From Luteimonas sp. FCS-9 (GTDB taxonomy: Bacteria > Pseudomonadota > Gammaproteobacteria > Xanthomonadales > Xanthomonadaceae): DNA of 64,000 nucleotides. How positions within the stretch are numbered: the first letter of the stretch is position 1; each line of letters starts with the position of its first letter. The stretch lies in contig NZ_LASZ01000023.1 in assembly GCF_001014645.1 (NCBI RefSeq), forward strand, positions 1-64,000, in the 5' to 3' direction. The position numbers were made by a program, and so were the translations under genes. The notes below the pieces were generated by a model that made no database searches, had not been told where the DNA came from, and was given only the letters and a program-made list of their open reading frames with translations. Of this stretch, positions 52,078-62,062 are shown one piece after another.

Positions 52078-52137
52078 GCGCGGGGCGCGCGCACCGCGGC
52101 ATCCCCGACCCATTCTCTTCTTCGACACACGCCGAGC

Positions 52138-52926
52138 ATGAACACAACACCCACCAACACCGCCCGCAATCTGGTCGCCCTGGGCACCATCGCCCGGCGC
52201 GAGGTCGTGCGCATCCTGCGCATCTGGGCCCAGACGCTGGTGCCGCCGGCGATCACGATGACGCTGTACTTCCTGATCTTCGGCGGCCTGATCGGCGCGC
52301 GCATCGGCGAGATGGGCGGCGTGTCCTACATGGACTTCATCGTGCCCGGCCTGGTGATGATGAGCGTCATCCAGAACAGCTACGGCAACATCTCCTCGAG
52401 CTTCTTCGGCGCCAAGTTCGGCCGCCACGTCGAGGAACTTCTGGTTAGCCCGATGCCCGGCTGGGTGGTGCTCGGCGGCTACGTGATCGGCGCGGTCGCG
52501 CGCGGCGTCGCGGTCGGCGTGATCGTGCTCGGCATCGCGATGCTGTTCACCCACGTGCGCATCCCGCACCCGCTGGTCACGCTGACCACCGTGCTGCTGG
52601 GTGCCACGATCTTCTCGCTGGCCGGCTTCATCAACGCGGTCTACGCCAAGAAGTTCGACGACGTCGCGATCGTGCCGACGTTCATCCTGACCCCGCTGAC
52701 CTACCTGGGCGGCGTGTTCTATTCGGTCAAGCTGCTGCCCGACTGGGCCGAGGCCGCGACCCACGCCAACCCGATCTTCTACATGGTCAACGCGTTCCGC
52801 TACGGCCTGCTCGGCACCTCCGACATCCCGCTGACGATCGCCTACGCGCTGATGCTGGGCTTCGTGGTCGTGCTGACCGTCGTGGCGCTGACGCTGCTCA
52901 GGCGCGGCGTGGGCCTGCGCAGTTGA
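52138..52926 (+). CDS. yadH: YadH-type ABC-2 permease
   Basis: A 262-residue permease with six membrane helices. GGVSYMDFIVPGLVMMSVIQ, SFFGAKFGRHVEELLVSPMP and FMLTP-like LTPLTYLGGVFYSVKLLPD are typical of YadH. With YadG it forms an ABC exporter whose substrate is unknown. Confidence 0.92.
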   Translation: MNTTPTNTARNLVALGTIARREVVRILRIWAQTLVPPAITMTLYFLIFGGLIGARIGEMGGVSYMDFIVPGLVMMSVIQNSYGNISSSFFGAKFGRHVEELLVSPMPGWVVLGGYVIGAVARGVAVGVIVLGIAMLFTHVRIPHPLVTLTTVLLGATIFSLAGFINAVYAKKFDDVAIVPTFILTPLTYLGGVFYSVKLLPDWAEAATHANPIFYMVNAFRYGLLGTSDIPLTIAYALMLGFVVVLTVVALTLLRRGVGLRS

Positions 52927-53085
52927 CGTTTGCGCCGGCGCGCGCTGCGCTGGCGCAGGTGGCCCGGGAGACGATGACGGCGCGCGCGAGCCGCGGCTGT
53001 CATCGGCGCGTCAACCGTGGCGCCGATCATGCCGCGCTGCGGTGCAGGGATGCGGTCCGCGCTCCCTCTCCCAAGCCGCCGAGCC

Positions 53086-55482
53086 ATGACACCAGCCAAC
53101 CTTGCACGCGCGATCGCGATCGCGCTGTCGACCGCGTTCGTTTCCCTCTCCGCTTCCGCCGCGCCTGCGCCTGACGCCGCATCGTCTCCGCCCACGACGT
53201 CGGCGCTCGACGCGGTCATCGTCACCGGCACCCGCGGCTCGGCCCGCACCCAGTTCGACACGATGGCGCCGATCGACGTGTTCAGCGCCGAGGACGTGCG
53301 CAGCGTCGAGTCGAGCGACGTCAACGACATCCTCGCCCAGCTGGTGCCCTCGTTCGTGGTCCAGCGCATGCCGATGGCCGACGGCCTGGTGTTCGTGCGC
53401 CCGGCCACGCTGCGCGCGCTCTCGCCCGACCACACCCTGGTGCTGGTCAACGGGCGCCGCTTCCACCGCTCCGCACTGCTCGGCTCCCGCGGCGCGCAGG
53501 GGCCGGACCTGTCGCAGATCCCCGCCGCGGCGATCAAGCGCATCGAGGTGCTGCGCGACGGCGCGGCGGCCCAGTACGGCTCGGACGCGATCGCCGGCGT
53601 GATCAACATCATCCTCGACGACAGCGTCGGCGGCCAGTTCGGGCTCGACGTCTCCGAGTACAGCGAGGGCGACGGCGCGGCATGGGGCGGCGAGTTCGGC
53701 TACGGCTTCGAACTGGCCGACGGCGGCGCGTTCCGGGTGTTCCTCGCGCACAGCGAGTCCAAGCCGACCTCGCGCTCGCGCCAGCGACCCGATGCGATCG
53801 CGTTCCAGGAGGCCCATCCCGAGCTCGACGTGCCCGACCCGGTGCAGCGCTGGGGCCAGCCCGAGCTCGCCAGCACGCGGCTGGGCTTCAACCTCGATCG
53901 CCCGTTCGGCGAGTACGGCGGCCTCTACGCGTTCGGCCTGTACGGCAACACCGACGGCGTGAGCGACTTCAACTGGCGCAACCCCGACACCAACGGCGAA
54001 CTCTACCGGCGCACCGACGTCTTCCCGGGCTTCGACCTGCGCGACCTCTACCCGGTGGGGTTCTCCCCGCAGTACGGCAATGCGTCCGAGGACATCCACC
54101 TGCTGGCCGGCGTCCGCGGCGTGTTGGGCGAGGCGCTGGACTGGGACGTCAGCGCCGCGCACGGCGTGAGCAGCATCGACTACACGCTCGACAACTCGTT
54201 CAACGGTTCGCTCGGGCCCGACAGCCCCACCCGCTTCTACCTCGGCAATCTCGAGCAGCAGGAGACCAACCTCAACCTCGACTTCGTCTACGCGTGGCAG
54301 ACGGCCGCGCTCGACGCGCCGGTCAACGTCGCGTTCGGCGCCGAACACCGCAAGGAGACCTATGCGGTCGGCCAGGGCGATCCGGCCTCGTGGGCGGTGG
54401 GACCCGGCGCGGTCGCGGGGCTGGCGCCCAACGCCAGCGGCGCGCCCGGTTTCAGCCCGGCGCAGGCTGGCAGCTGGGACCAGACCAGCCAGGCGGCCTA
54501 TCTCGACGTCGAGGTGCCGCTGGGCGCGCGCGTCGCGCTCGGCGGCGCGCTGCGCTACGAGGACTTCTCCGAATTCGGCGACACGCTCGACGGCAAGCTG
54601 TCGGCGCGCTGGGAGATCGCGCCGGGCCTGGCGCTGCGCGGCGCCTGGTCCACCGGCTTCCGTGCGCCGACGCCCGGCCAGCTGTTCTCCACGTCCACGA
54701 CCCAGGGTCTGGACACGACCACGCTGCTGGTGTTCAACACCGGCCGGCTCTCGCCCGACGATCCGGTCGCGCGTGCGCTGGGCGCGCAGCCGCTGCGCCC
54801 GGAGGAATCGGAATCGGCGACGCTCGGTCTGGCTTGGCAGGGGCCGGCGGGGTTCTCCGGCTCGCTCGACGTCTACCGCATCGCGGTCGACGACCGCTTC
54901 AGCATCTCGGCCAACCGCGCGGTTCCGGCCGACGTGCCCAACCCGATGCGCTACACCTCGATCAACTGGTTCGCCAACGATTTCGACACCGTCACCAAGG
55001 GTGTCGACCTGGTCGCGCACCATCGCAGCCAGCCCCGGTTCGGCGATCTGGGGCTCACGCTGGCCTGGAACCACAACCGCACCGAGGTCGCCGACGGCAG
55101 CACCGGCGTGGCGACCAACCCCGACCAGAAGCGGATCTTCGAAGAGCGCCTGCCGCGCAACAAGGGCAGCTTCACCGCCACGCTCGGCCAGCAGCGCTGG
55201 GACTGGATGGCGCGGGCACGCTACTACGGCACCTGGACCGATTCGAGCGGCAACACGGCCGGCGAGGTGTTCCAGACCTTCGGCGACATGCTGATGTTCG
55301 ACCTGGCCGCGACCTGGAAGGCGACCGACGCGCTGTCGCTGCGGATCGGCGCCGACAACCTGTTCGACCGCTACCCGGACGAGGCGACGTTCCAGGCCAG
55401 CCGCGGCCTGGTCTACTCGCGCAACGCGCCCTACGACACCGATGGGCGCAACGTCTACGCCCAGCTCCGGCTGCGGTTCTGA
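53086..55482 (+). CDS. TonB-dependent receptor next to PLP enzyme gene
   Basis: A 798-residue receptor. Signal peptide about 1-26 (ending SASAAP), then a TonB-box-like DAVIVTGTRG, a plug with DGAAAQYGSDAIAGVINIIL, and a barrel ending NVYAQLRLRF. The barrel includes many Asp/Asn-rich loops, which is usual. The start is ATG 53086; the upstream in-frame stretch lacks a signal. It ends one base before a class V aminotransferase start, so the two are probably an operon. Substrate unknown. Confidence 0.93.
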   Translation: MTPANLARAIAIALSTAFVSLSASAAPAPDAASSPPTTSALDAVIVTGTRGSARTQFDTMAPIDVFSAEDVRSVESSDVNDILAQLVPSFVVQRMPMADGLVFVRPATLRALSPDHTLVLVNGRRFHRSALLGSRGAQGPDLSQIPAAAIKRIEVLRDGAAAQYGSDAIAGVINIILDDSVGGQFGLDVSEYSEGDGAAWGGEFGYGFELADGGAFRVFLAHSESKPTSRSRQRPDAIAFQEAHPELDVPDPVQRWGQPELASTRLGFNLDRPFGEYGGLYAFGLYGNTDGVSDFNWRNPDTNGELYRRTDVFPGFDLRDLYPVGFSPQYGNASEDIHLLAGVRGVLGEALDWDVSAAHGVSSIDYTLDNSFNGSLGPDSPTRFYLGNLEQQETNLNLDFVYAWQTAALDAPVNVAFGAEHRKETYAVGQGDPASWAVGPGAVAGLAPNASGAPGFSPAQAGSWDQTSQAAYLDVEVPLGARVALGGALRYEDFSEFGDTLDGKLSARWEIAPGLALRGAWSTGFRAPTPGQLFSTSTTQGLDTTTLLVFNTGRLSPDDPVARALGAQPLRPEESESATLGLAWQGPAGFSGSLDVYRIAVDDRFSISANRAVPADVPNPMRYTSINWFANDFDTVTKGVDLVAHHRSQPRFGDLGLTLAWNHNRTEVADGSTGVATNPDQKRIFEERLPRNKGSFTATLGQQRWDWMARARYYGTWTDSSGNTAGEVFQTFGDMLMFDLAATWKATDALSLRIGADNLFDRYPDEATFQASRGLVYSRNAPYDTDGRNVYAQLRLRF

Positions 55483-55483
55483 C

Positions 55484-56779
55484 ATGGCCGACCGCACCCG
55501 CCGCGGCCTGCTGCGCGCCGCCGCGCTCGCCCCGCTGGCCGCGGCGCTGCCCGCCGCGGCGATGCCCGACGTGCCGGTCGCGCCCGCGGGCGTCGATGCC
55601 GACGCGCTCGCGCGCGACGAGGCGTACTGGGCCCGGGTCGCCGCGCTCTACGACGTCGCCCGCGACCCGGTGCCGCTGGAGAACGGCTACTGGGGCGTGA
55701 TGGCCGCGCCCGTGCAGGCCGCGTATCTGCGCCACCAGCAGCGCGTGAACCGCGAGGGCCCGGCGTTCGCGCGTCGCGCCTTCCCGGCGCTGCATGGCGC
55801 GGCGCTCGACAGCGCCGCGGACACGCTGGGCGTCGGCCGCGACGAGCTGGCGCTGACCCGCAACGCCACCGAGGCGCTGCAGGCGCTGATCGGCGGCTAC
55901 CGGCGCCTGCGCCCCGGGGACGCGGTGCTGTGCGCCGACGTCGACTACGACAGCATGCGTGACGCGATGCGCTGGCTGCGCCAGCGCCGCGGCGTCGACG
56001 TGATCGAGATCGCGCTGCCCGCACCGGCGACGCGGCAGGGCATCCTCGACGCCTACGCGCAGGCGATCGCGCGCCACCCGCGGCTGCGCATGATGCTGCT
56101 GACCCAGGTCAGCCATCGCCACGGCCTGCGCCTGCCGGTCGCCGAGCTGTGCGCGATGGCCCGCCTGCGCGGCATCGACGTGATCCTCGACGCGGCGCAC
56201 GGCGTCGGCCAGCTGGACGTGCGCATCGCCGACGAGGGCGCGGACTTCGTCGGCGTCAACTTCCACAAGTGGCTCGGCGCGCCGGTCGGCGTCGGCGGCC
56301 TGTACATCCGGCGCGGCCGCGCCGACGACATCGATCCGTACATGGGCCAGGCCGATCCGCACGGCGCGACCGCCGCGCGCGTGCACACCGGCACCGTGAA
56401 CTTCGCCGCGGTGATGGCCCTGCCCGACGCGCTCGCCGTGCACGCGGGCATCGGCGCGGCGCGCAAGCAGGCGCGCCTGCGCCACCTCTCGGCGCGCTGG
56501 CTCGCGGTCGCGCGCGACACCGGTGCGTTCGAGGTGCTGGCGTCCGAAGACCCGGCGCTGTGCAGCGCGATCGCCTCGCTGCGCCTGCGCGGACGTCCCG
56601 GCGTCGACGACAACCGCGCGCTCGCCGACCGCCTGCTCGACGACTTCGGCCTGCACACGGTGATGCGCGACGGCCTGGCCTCGGGCGCCTGCGTGCGCAT
56701 CACGCCCGCGGTGTTCACGCGCCCGGACGAGATCGACCGGCTCTGCGAGGCGCTGCGCGCGATCGCCGCGACGGCCTGA
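55484..56779 (+). CDS. Tat-exported PLP aminotransferase, class V (PvdN-like)
   Basis: A 431-residue class V aminotransferase-fold enzyme resembling isopenicillin N epimerase and PvdN. The N-terminus MADRTRRGLLRAAALAPLAA carries a twin-arginine (TRRGLL) and a hydrophobic stretch, so export by Tat is likely. The PLP lysine is Lys262 in NFHKWLGAP. The PLP-Asp is in ILDAAHGVGQ. PvdN is a Tat-exported PLP enzyme that modifies pyoverdine in the periplasm; the present substrate is unknown. It is directly downstream of the TonB receptor. Confidence 0.88.
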   Translation: MADRTRRGLLRAAALAPLAAALPAAAMPDVPVAPAGVDADALARDEAYWARVAALYDVARDPVPLENGYWGVMAAPVQAAYLRHQQRVNREGPAFARRAFPALHGAALDSAADTLGVGRDELALTRNATEALQALIGGYRRLRPGDAVLCADVDYDSMRDAMRWLRQRRGVDVIEIALPAPATRQGILDAYAQAIARHPRLRMMLLTQVSHRHGLRLPVAELCAMARLRGIDVILDAAHGVGQLDVRIADEGADFVGVNFHKWLGAPVGVGGLYIRRGRADDIDPYMGQADPHGATAARVHTGTVNFAAVMALPDALAVHAGIGAARKQARLRHLSARWLAVARDTGAFEVLASEDPALCSAIASLRLRGRPGVDDNRALADRLLDDFGLHTVMRDGLASGACVRITPAVFTRPDEIDRLCEALRAIAATA

Positions 56780-56846
56780 CCGGTCGCGCGGGCATGCGCA
56801 CGGGCACTAAGCTTGCGGCGGTGTCCGTTTCCTCCTGGAGCCTTCC

Positions 56847-57803
56847 ATGCGCATTCTCGTCCTCGGTGCCGGCGGCACCGGCGGCTACTTCGGCGGCCGG
56901 CTGGCGCAGGCCGGCGTCGACGTCACGTTCCTCGTGCGCCCGGCGCGCGCGGCGCAGCTGGCGCGCGAGGGCCTGCGCCTGCGCAGCCCGCTCGGCGATG
57001 CCGACGTCGCGGTCGCGCACGTCACCGCCGACGCGCTGCCGGCGCTGGCCGCGACGCGGCCGTTCGACCTGGCGATCCTCAGCTGCAAGGCCTACGACCT
57101 CGACAGCGCGGTCGAGGCGATCGCGCCGGCCGTCGGCGACGGCACCGCGGTCATGCCGATCCTCAACGGCCTGCTGCACTACGCCGTGCTCGATGCGCGC
57201 TTCGGCGCGGCGCGCGTGCTCGGCGGGCTGTGCTTCATCAGCGCGGTCAAGGGCGCCGACGGCGAGGTCGTGCACCTGCCCTCGCCGCCGTCGCTGACGT
57301 TCGGCGAGCGCGACCCTGCGCGCAACGGCAGTGCGCGCATGCAGGCGCTGGCCGACGCCTGCGCGCGCGCCGACGGCTTCGAGGCCGTGCGCAGCGACGA
57401 CTTCCTGCAGGCGGCCTGGAACAAGTTCAGCTTTCTGGCGACGCTCGCGTCCGCGACCTGCCTGATGCGTGCCAGCGTCGGGCGCATCGTCGCCGCCGAC
57501 GACGGCGCGGCGTTCATGGCCGCGCTGCACGACGAATGCCTCGCGGTCGCCGCCGCGCAGGGCCACGCGATCCCCGCGCAGGCGGCGCAGCAGGCCCGGT
57601 CGCTGCTGACCCGCGAAGGCTCGCCCGCCACCGCGTCGATGCTGCGCGATCTCGAATCGGGCCAGGATGTGGAAGCCGCGCAGATCGTCGGCGACATGCG
57701 CGCGCGGGCTCGCGACGCCGGCATCGCCGCACCGATGCTGCAGGCCGCCTGGGTGCACCTGCAGTGCTACCGCAGCCGCCGCGCGACGCCGGACACGCCG
57801 TGA
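56847..57803 (+). CDS. panE: Ketopantoate reductase-family protein
   Basis: A 318-residue NADPH-dependent reductase. The nucleotide-binding N-terminus MRILVLGAGGTGGYFGGRLA and the catalytic Lys in AAWNKFSF match PanE/ApbA. The fold has a C-terminal helical domain. Family members reduce ketopantoate or related 2-keto acids, so a pantothenate role is likely but not certain. It follows the class V enzyme by 67 bases. Confidence 0.87.
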   Translation: MRILVLGAGGTGGYFGGRLAQAGVDVTFLVRPARAAQLAREGLRLRSPLGDADVAVAHVTADALPALAATRPFDLAILSCKAYDLDSAVEAIAPAVGDGTAVMPILNGLLHYAVLDARFGAARVLGGLCFISAVKGADGEVVHLPSPPSLTFGERDPARNGSARMQALADACARADGFEAVRSDDFLQAAWNKFSFLATLASATCLMRASVGRIVAADDGAAFMAALHDECLAVAAAQGHAIPAQAAQQARSLLTREGSPATASMLRDLESGQDVEAAQIVGDMRARARDAGIAAPMLQAAWVHLQCYRSRRATPDTP

Positions 57804-57895
57804 CGGAATCCGGCGCCGCGTCGCGCCGGCGTGCAGGGCTGCCACAACGGCTCTGCTAGGCTCGCGGCCTCCTTCGTTTTCGAATAGGTGTCCGG

Positions 57896-58387
57896 ATGCG
57901 ACAGCTGCGCGTACGACTTCCCCTGGGCCTGGCGATCGCCGGCGCCCTCGCGCCCGCCGCCTGCGGTGACCGGCAGGCCGACGATGCGCCCGCGCAGACC
58001 GAACCGGTCGAGGACACCCGCACGGTGCCGTCCGAGGCCGCGGCCGCGCAGCTCGACGACGGCACCGCACCGGTCGAGGCGCCGCTGAGCGGCGACGCGG
58101 CGACGACGATGCTGACCCAGCTCGCCGGACTCGGCGGCGCGATGCACGCGGCCGTCGAACTGTGCGACCCGAACATCCCGGCCGACCAGCTGGCGCAGGC
58201 CAAGGACCGGCAGCAGCAGGAGTTCGTGAAGATGGGCGGCGACGCGGCGATGTTCGACCGCGAGTTCGCCTCTGCGCACGACAAGGTGCGCGCGCAGTAC
58301 GACACCGCGACGCCGGCCCAGCAACAGCAGATGTGCGCCGAGCTCGAATCGATGGCGTCCTCGGCGCCGGCGCCGGCCACCGAATAG
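57896..58387 (+). CDS. Hypothetical lipoprotein
   Basis: A 163-residue protein with a lipoprotein signal (lipobox LAPAAC, residues about 17-23). A Thr/Glu/Asp/Ala-rich linker follows, then a helical, Gln/Ala-rich domain with two cysteines (ELCDPNIPADQL and QQQMCAELESM) that might form a disulphide. I do not recognise the family. It is tail to tail with the M16 peptidase. Confidence 0.7.
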   Translation: MRQLRVRLPLGLAIAGALAPAACGDRQADDAPAQTEPVEDTRTVPSEAAAAQLDDGTAPVEAPLSGDAATTMLTQLAGLGGAMHAAVELCDPNIPADQLAQAKDRQQQEFVKMGGDAAMFDREFASAHDKVRAQYDTATPAQQQQMCAELESMASSAPAPATE

Positions 58388-58396
58388 CACCCGGCG

Positions 58397-61132
58397 CTAC
58401 GGCGCCGGGCTCGCCGCCTCGAAGTCCCCGCCGACGGCCGTCGTGATCGCGTCGGGGTCGAGATGGCGGGCCATCGCCGCGCGCACCGCCTCGGCGTCGA
58501 GCGCGCCCAGCGCGGCCTCGAACGCCGCCGAGTACGCCATGTCGCGGCCCAGGTAGAGGTTGTCGTTGAGCACCCCGACCAGCTGCGCATCGCTCGCGCG
58601 CGCCGTGCGGCGCGACAGCAGCAGGCCGTCGCGCGTCTGCGCCAGTTCCGTCGCGTCGATGCCGTCGGCGAGCAGCCGCCGCAGTTCCTCGTCGAAGGCC
58701 TGCACGACCTTCCCCACGTTCTCCGGCGCGGCGATCGCCTGCGCCGAGAACGTGCCGACCGCGTCGAACGCGCTCGCGCCGAAGCTCGAGCTCACGCTGT
58801 AGCTCAGCCCGTCGCGCTGGCGGATGCGGTCGGCCAGCCGCGACTTCATGCCGCCGCCGCCGAACAGGTGGTTGCCCAGCAGCAGCGCCGGATAGTCGGG
58901 ATGGTCCTGCCCCAGCGGCAGCGCCTGCTGCGCCAGGAACACCGCGTTGGGCCGGTCGGGCGTGGCCACGCGCAGCTGCGCCGCGGGCCGCGCCGCGTAC
59001 GGCGTGGGAATGCGCACGAACGGCGTCGCCGGGCGCCAGTCGCCGAACAGCGCCTCGAGCTGCGCGCGCACCGCCTCGGCGTCGACGTCGCCGACGATCG
59101 CGATCGTCGTGCCCGGCCCCATGCCGTAGAACGCGCGGTGGAACGCCGCCGCGTCGTCGCGTGTCGTCGCCTCCAGCCCGGCGATGCGCTGCTCGAACGT
59201 GCGCGCGTGGAACGGGTGGCCGGCCGGGAAGATGTCGAAATGCCGCGCCATCGCCTGGTTGGCCACCGCGCCCGGCTCGCTCATGCTGCCGCGGATGCCG
59301 GTGATCCACTGCGTGCGCAGCTGGTCGACCTCGTCCTGCGGGAACGTCGGCCGCCGCAGCACGGTCGCGGTCAGGTCGAGCAGGTCTGCGACGTGCGTGC
59401 GGTCGGTCGAGGCCGCGACGCTGACCGTGGTCGCACCGCCACCGGCGCTCAGCGTCGAGCGCAGTGCGGTGAGCCGGCGCGAGATCGCCGCCCGGTCGAG
59501 ATCGCCGGCACCGCGCATCAGCATCGCGCCGGCCAGCGTGGCCGCGTCGATGCGCCCGCTGAGCGTGTCGGCGCTGCCCAGGCGCAGCGTCATGCGCAGC
59601 TGCACCGCCTGCCCGCGCGTCGCCTTGTCGAGCACGGCGAGCTTCGCGCCGTTGGACAGCGTCCAGGTCCGCGTGCGCGCGTCGATGTTCTCCGGCGACG
59701 GATCGAAGGCCTCGCCGGCGGCGAGCGCGGGCCGGCCGACGAAGCCGGCCAGCAGCGTCGCCGCGTCCGGCGCCTCGGGGATCTCGATGCGCCCGGGCGC
59801 GTCGGTCGGCACGAAGTGCCCGGTCGTGCGGTTGTCGCGGCGCAGGTAGGCCTGCGCCACGCGCTGCACGTCGGCCGCGGTCACCGTCTCCAGCCGGTCG
59901 CGGGCGTGCAGCAGCAGCCGCCAGTCGCCCTGCGCGATCGCATCCGACAGCGCCACGCCGACCGCGTTGGGATCGCGCAGCGCGCGCTCGAAGCCGGCCA
60001 GCAGCCGCGCCCGCGCCTCGTCGACCTCGTCGTCGGTGAACGGCGCGGCGTCGCTGCGTTCGAGCACGTCGAGCAGCCGCGCCTGCAGCGCGTCGAGGTC
60101 GCTGCCCGCCGGCGCCTCGACGACCACGCTCAGGTAGCCCGGCTCGTCCAGGCTGTAGCCCGTCGCCGAGACCGAGGTCGCCAGGCCCGGCTCGACCAGC
60201 GCCCGGTGCAGGCGGCCGCTGGGCGCATGCCCGAGCACCTGCGCCAGCACCGCCAGCGCGCCGGCGTCGGGGTGCCGTCCGGCGGGGATGTGGTAGCCGG
60301 CCGCCAGGTACGGCGTGCGGCCCACGCGCCGCACCGCCACGTGGCGCTCGCCGTCCTGCGCCGGCTCGCGCGTGTAGGTGCGCGGCAGCGCGGTCGCCGG
60401 CCGCGGCAGCGTGCCGAAGTGCGCGGTCACGCGCGCCAGCGCGTGCGCCGGGTCGAAATCGCCGGCGATCACCACCACCGCGTTGTCCGGCCGGTACCAG
60501 GCGCGGTAGAACGCCTGCAGCCGCGCGATCGGCATGCCCTCGACATCGCTGCGCGCGCCGATCGTCGGGTTGCCATAGTTGTGCCAGTCGTAGGCCGCCG
60601 ACATCAGCCGCTGCACCAGCACCCGCACCGGGTTGTTCTCGCCGGCCTCCAGCTCGTTGCGGACCACGGTCATCTCGCTGTCGAGGTCCTCGCGCGCGAT
60701 CGTCGAGGCGACCATGCGGTCGGCCTCCATGCCCAGCAGCCAGTCCAGCGTGGCCGGATCGCTGGAGAAGCTGGCGAAGTAGTTGGTGCGGTCGAACCAC
60801 GTCGTGCCGTTGAAGCGGATGCCGCGCCGCTTCATCTCGCCGGGAATGTCAGGGTGCGTCGGCGTGCCCTTGAACAGCAGGTGCTCGAGCAGGTGCGCCA
60901 TGCCCGTCTCGCCGTAGCCCTCGTGGCGCGAGCCCACGCGGTAGGTCACGTTGACGGTGGTGACCGGCTTGCCCGGGTCCGGGAACAGCACCAGCTGCAG
61001 GCCGTTGTCGAAGCGGTACTCGCTGATGCCCTCGGCGGTGTGCACCGGCGCGTCCAGGCGCGGCGTCGCGGCGGCCGGCGCGATGCCCGCGCACAGCAGC
61101 AGCGCGAACAGGCAGGCGCGGAGGCGGGGCAT
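58397..61132 (-). CDS. M16-family zinc peptidase, double domain
   Basis: A 911-residue protein with a signal peptide (about 1-22, ending PAAA) and two M16 halves. The active first half has the inverted zinc motif HLLEH (His80, Glu83, His84), with Glu in ELEAGENN as a third ligand. The second half (from about 460) lacks a zinc motif and is structural. Such double-domain M16 proteases are pitrilysin-like and often sit in the periplasm or outer membrane. Length and arrangement are typical of proteobacterial members. Confidence 0.93.
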   Translation of the reverse strand: MPRLRACLFALLLCAGIAPAAATPRLDAPVHTAEGISEYRFDNGLQLVLFPDPGKPVTTVNVTYRVGSRHEGYGETGMAHLLEHLLFKGTPTHPDIPGEMKRRGIRFNGTTWFDRTNYFASFSSDPATLDWLLGMEADRMVASTIAREDLDSEMTVVRNELEAGENNPVRVLVQRLMSAAYDWHNYGNPTIGARSDVEGMPIARLQAFYRAWYRPDNAVVVIAGDFDPAHALARVTAHFGTLPRPATALPRTYTREPAQDGERHVAVRRVGRTPYLAAGYHIPAGRHPDAGALAVLAQVLGHAPSGRLHRALVEPGLATSVSATGYSLDEPGYLSVVVEAPAGSDLDALQARLLDVLERSDAAPFTDDEVDEARARLLAGFERALRDPNAVGVALSDAIAQGDWRLLLHARDRLETVTAADVQRVAQAYLRRDNRTTGHFVPTDAPGRIEIPEAPDAATLLAGFVGRPALAAGEAFDPSPENIDARTRTWTLSNGAKLAVLDKATRGQAVQLRMTLRLGSADTLSGRIDAATLAGAMLMRGAGDLDRAAISRRLTALRSTLSAGGGATTVSVAASTDRTHVADLLDLTATVLRRPTFPQDEVDQLRTQWITGIRGSMSEPGAVANQAMARHFDIFPAGHPFHARTFEQRIAGLEATTRDDAAAFHRAFYGMGPGTTIAIVGDVDAEAVRAQLEALFGDWRPATPFVRIPTPYAARPAAQLRVATPDRPNAVFLAQQALPLGQDHPDYPALLLGNHLFGGGGMKSRLADRIRQRDGLSYSVSSSFGASAFDAVGTFSAQAIAAPENVGKVVQAFDEELRRLLADGIDATELAQTRDGLLLSRRTARASDAQLVGVLNDNLYLGRDMAYSAAFEAALGALDAEAVRAAMARHLDPDAITTAVGGDFEAASPAP

Positions 61133-61222
61133 GCGGTTTTCCCTTCTGTCGAGGCGATCGCCGAAAATAGCAGATCGCATCCGCACCCCTCGGATGCCCC
61201 ACCGGCGCCGGGAGCGCAGCGG

Positions 61223-61918
61223 ATGACGATCGATGTGCGGTACGCCGATGCCTGGCTGGCGGTGGTCGACAAGCCCGCCGGCCTGATGGTCCACGACAGC
61301 GCGCTCGCGCGCGGCGAGCACGACTTCCTCGCCGACCGCCTGCGCGTGCAGTTCGGCCGCCCGCTGTTCCTGGTCCACAGGCTCGACCGCGCCACCAGCG
61401 GCTGCCTGCTGCTGGCCTTCGACCGCGACACCGCCTCGGCGCTGGGCACCCAGTGGATGGCGCGCAGCGTCGACAAGCACTACCTGGCCGTGTGCCGCGG
61501 CTGGCCCGACGCCGCGCTCGAGGTCGACCACCCGCTCGACGGCGGCCCCGGCAAGCCGCTCAAGAAGCCCGCGGTCACGCGCTTCACCCGGCTGGCGACG
61601 ACCGAGCTGGCGCTGCCGTCGGCGGGCTTCGCGTCCTCGCGCTACGCATTGCTGCGCGCCGAGCCGATGACCGGGCGCTTCCGCCAGATCCGCCGCCACC
61701 TCAAGCACCTCTCGCACCACCTGATCGGCGACACCAGCCACGGCGATGGCCGCCACAACCGCCATTTCCGCACGCTCGGCATCCACCGCATGCTGCTGCA
61801 CGCCGAACGCCTGCGCTTCACCCATCCGCACACCGGCGAACGCATGGACATCGCCGCCCCGCCCGGCGACGCCTTCGCCAAGGCCCTCCTCCTGTTCCCC
61901 GGCCCCTCAGTCCTGTAG
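61223..61918 (+). CDS. truC: tRNA pseudouridine-65 synthase TruC
   Basis: A 231-residue RluA-fold pseudouridine synthase. The catalytic Asp55 is in VHRLDRATSG. The order and spacing (YADAWLAVVDKPAGLMVH and RRHLKHLSHHLIGDTSHGDG) match TruC, which modifies U65 in tRNA-Ile and tRNA-Asp. The TAG stop overlaps the first bases of a GTAG repeat (61915-61980), so the repeat provides the stop codon. It is divergent from the M16 peptidase. Confidence 0.9.
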   Translation: MTIDVRYADAWLAVVDKPAGLMVHDSALARGEHDFLADRLRVQFGRPLFLVHRLDRATSGCLLLAFDRDTASALGTQWMARSVDKHYLAVCRGWPDAALEVDHPLDGGPGKPLKKPAVTRFTRLATTELALPSAGFASSRYALLRAEPMTGRFRQIRRHLKHLSHHLIGDTSHGDGRHNRHFRTLGIHRMLLHAERLRFTHPHTGERMDIAAPPGDAFAKALLLFPGPSVL

Positions 61919-61980
61919 GAGCGCGCTCGCGCGCGATGGGCCCAGGCCGGGAAAGCCCTCGCGGCCGAGGCCGCTCCTAC
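61915..61980. repeat. GTAG-type palindromic repeat, hybrid arms
   Basis: Starts GTAGGAGCGCGCTCGCGCGC and ends GGCCGAGGCCGCTCCTAC. The left arm is of the CGCG type and the right arm of the CGGCC type, the reverse of the combination at 101-165. Its GTAG contains the truC stop. Confidence 0.8.
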
Positions 61981-62062
61981 GCCGTTCCCCCGCATGGAGA
62001 GTGCCGCACCGTCGCCGCACGCCGACACCCTCCGTCACGGCGCCCCTCTACAATCGCCGCCG

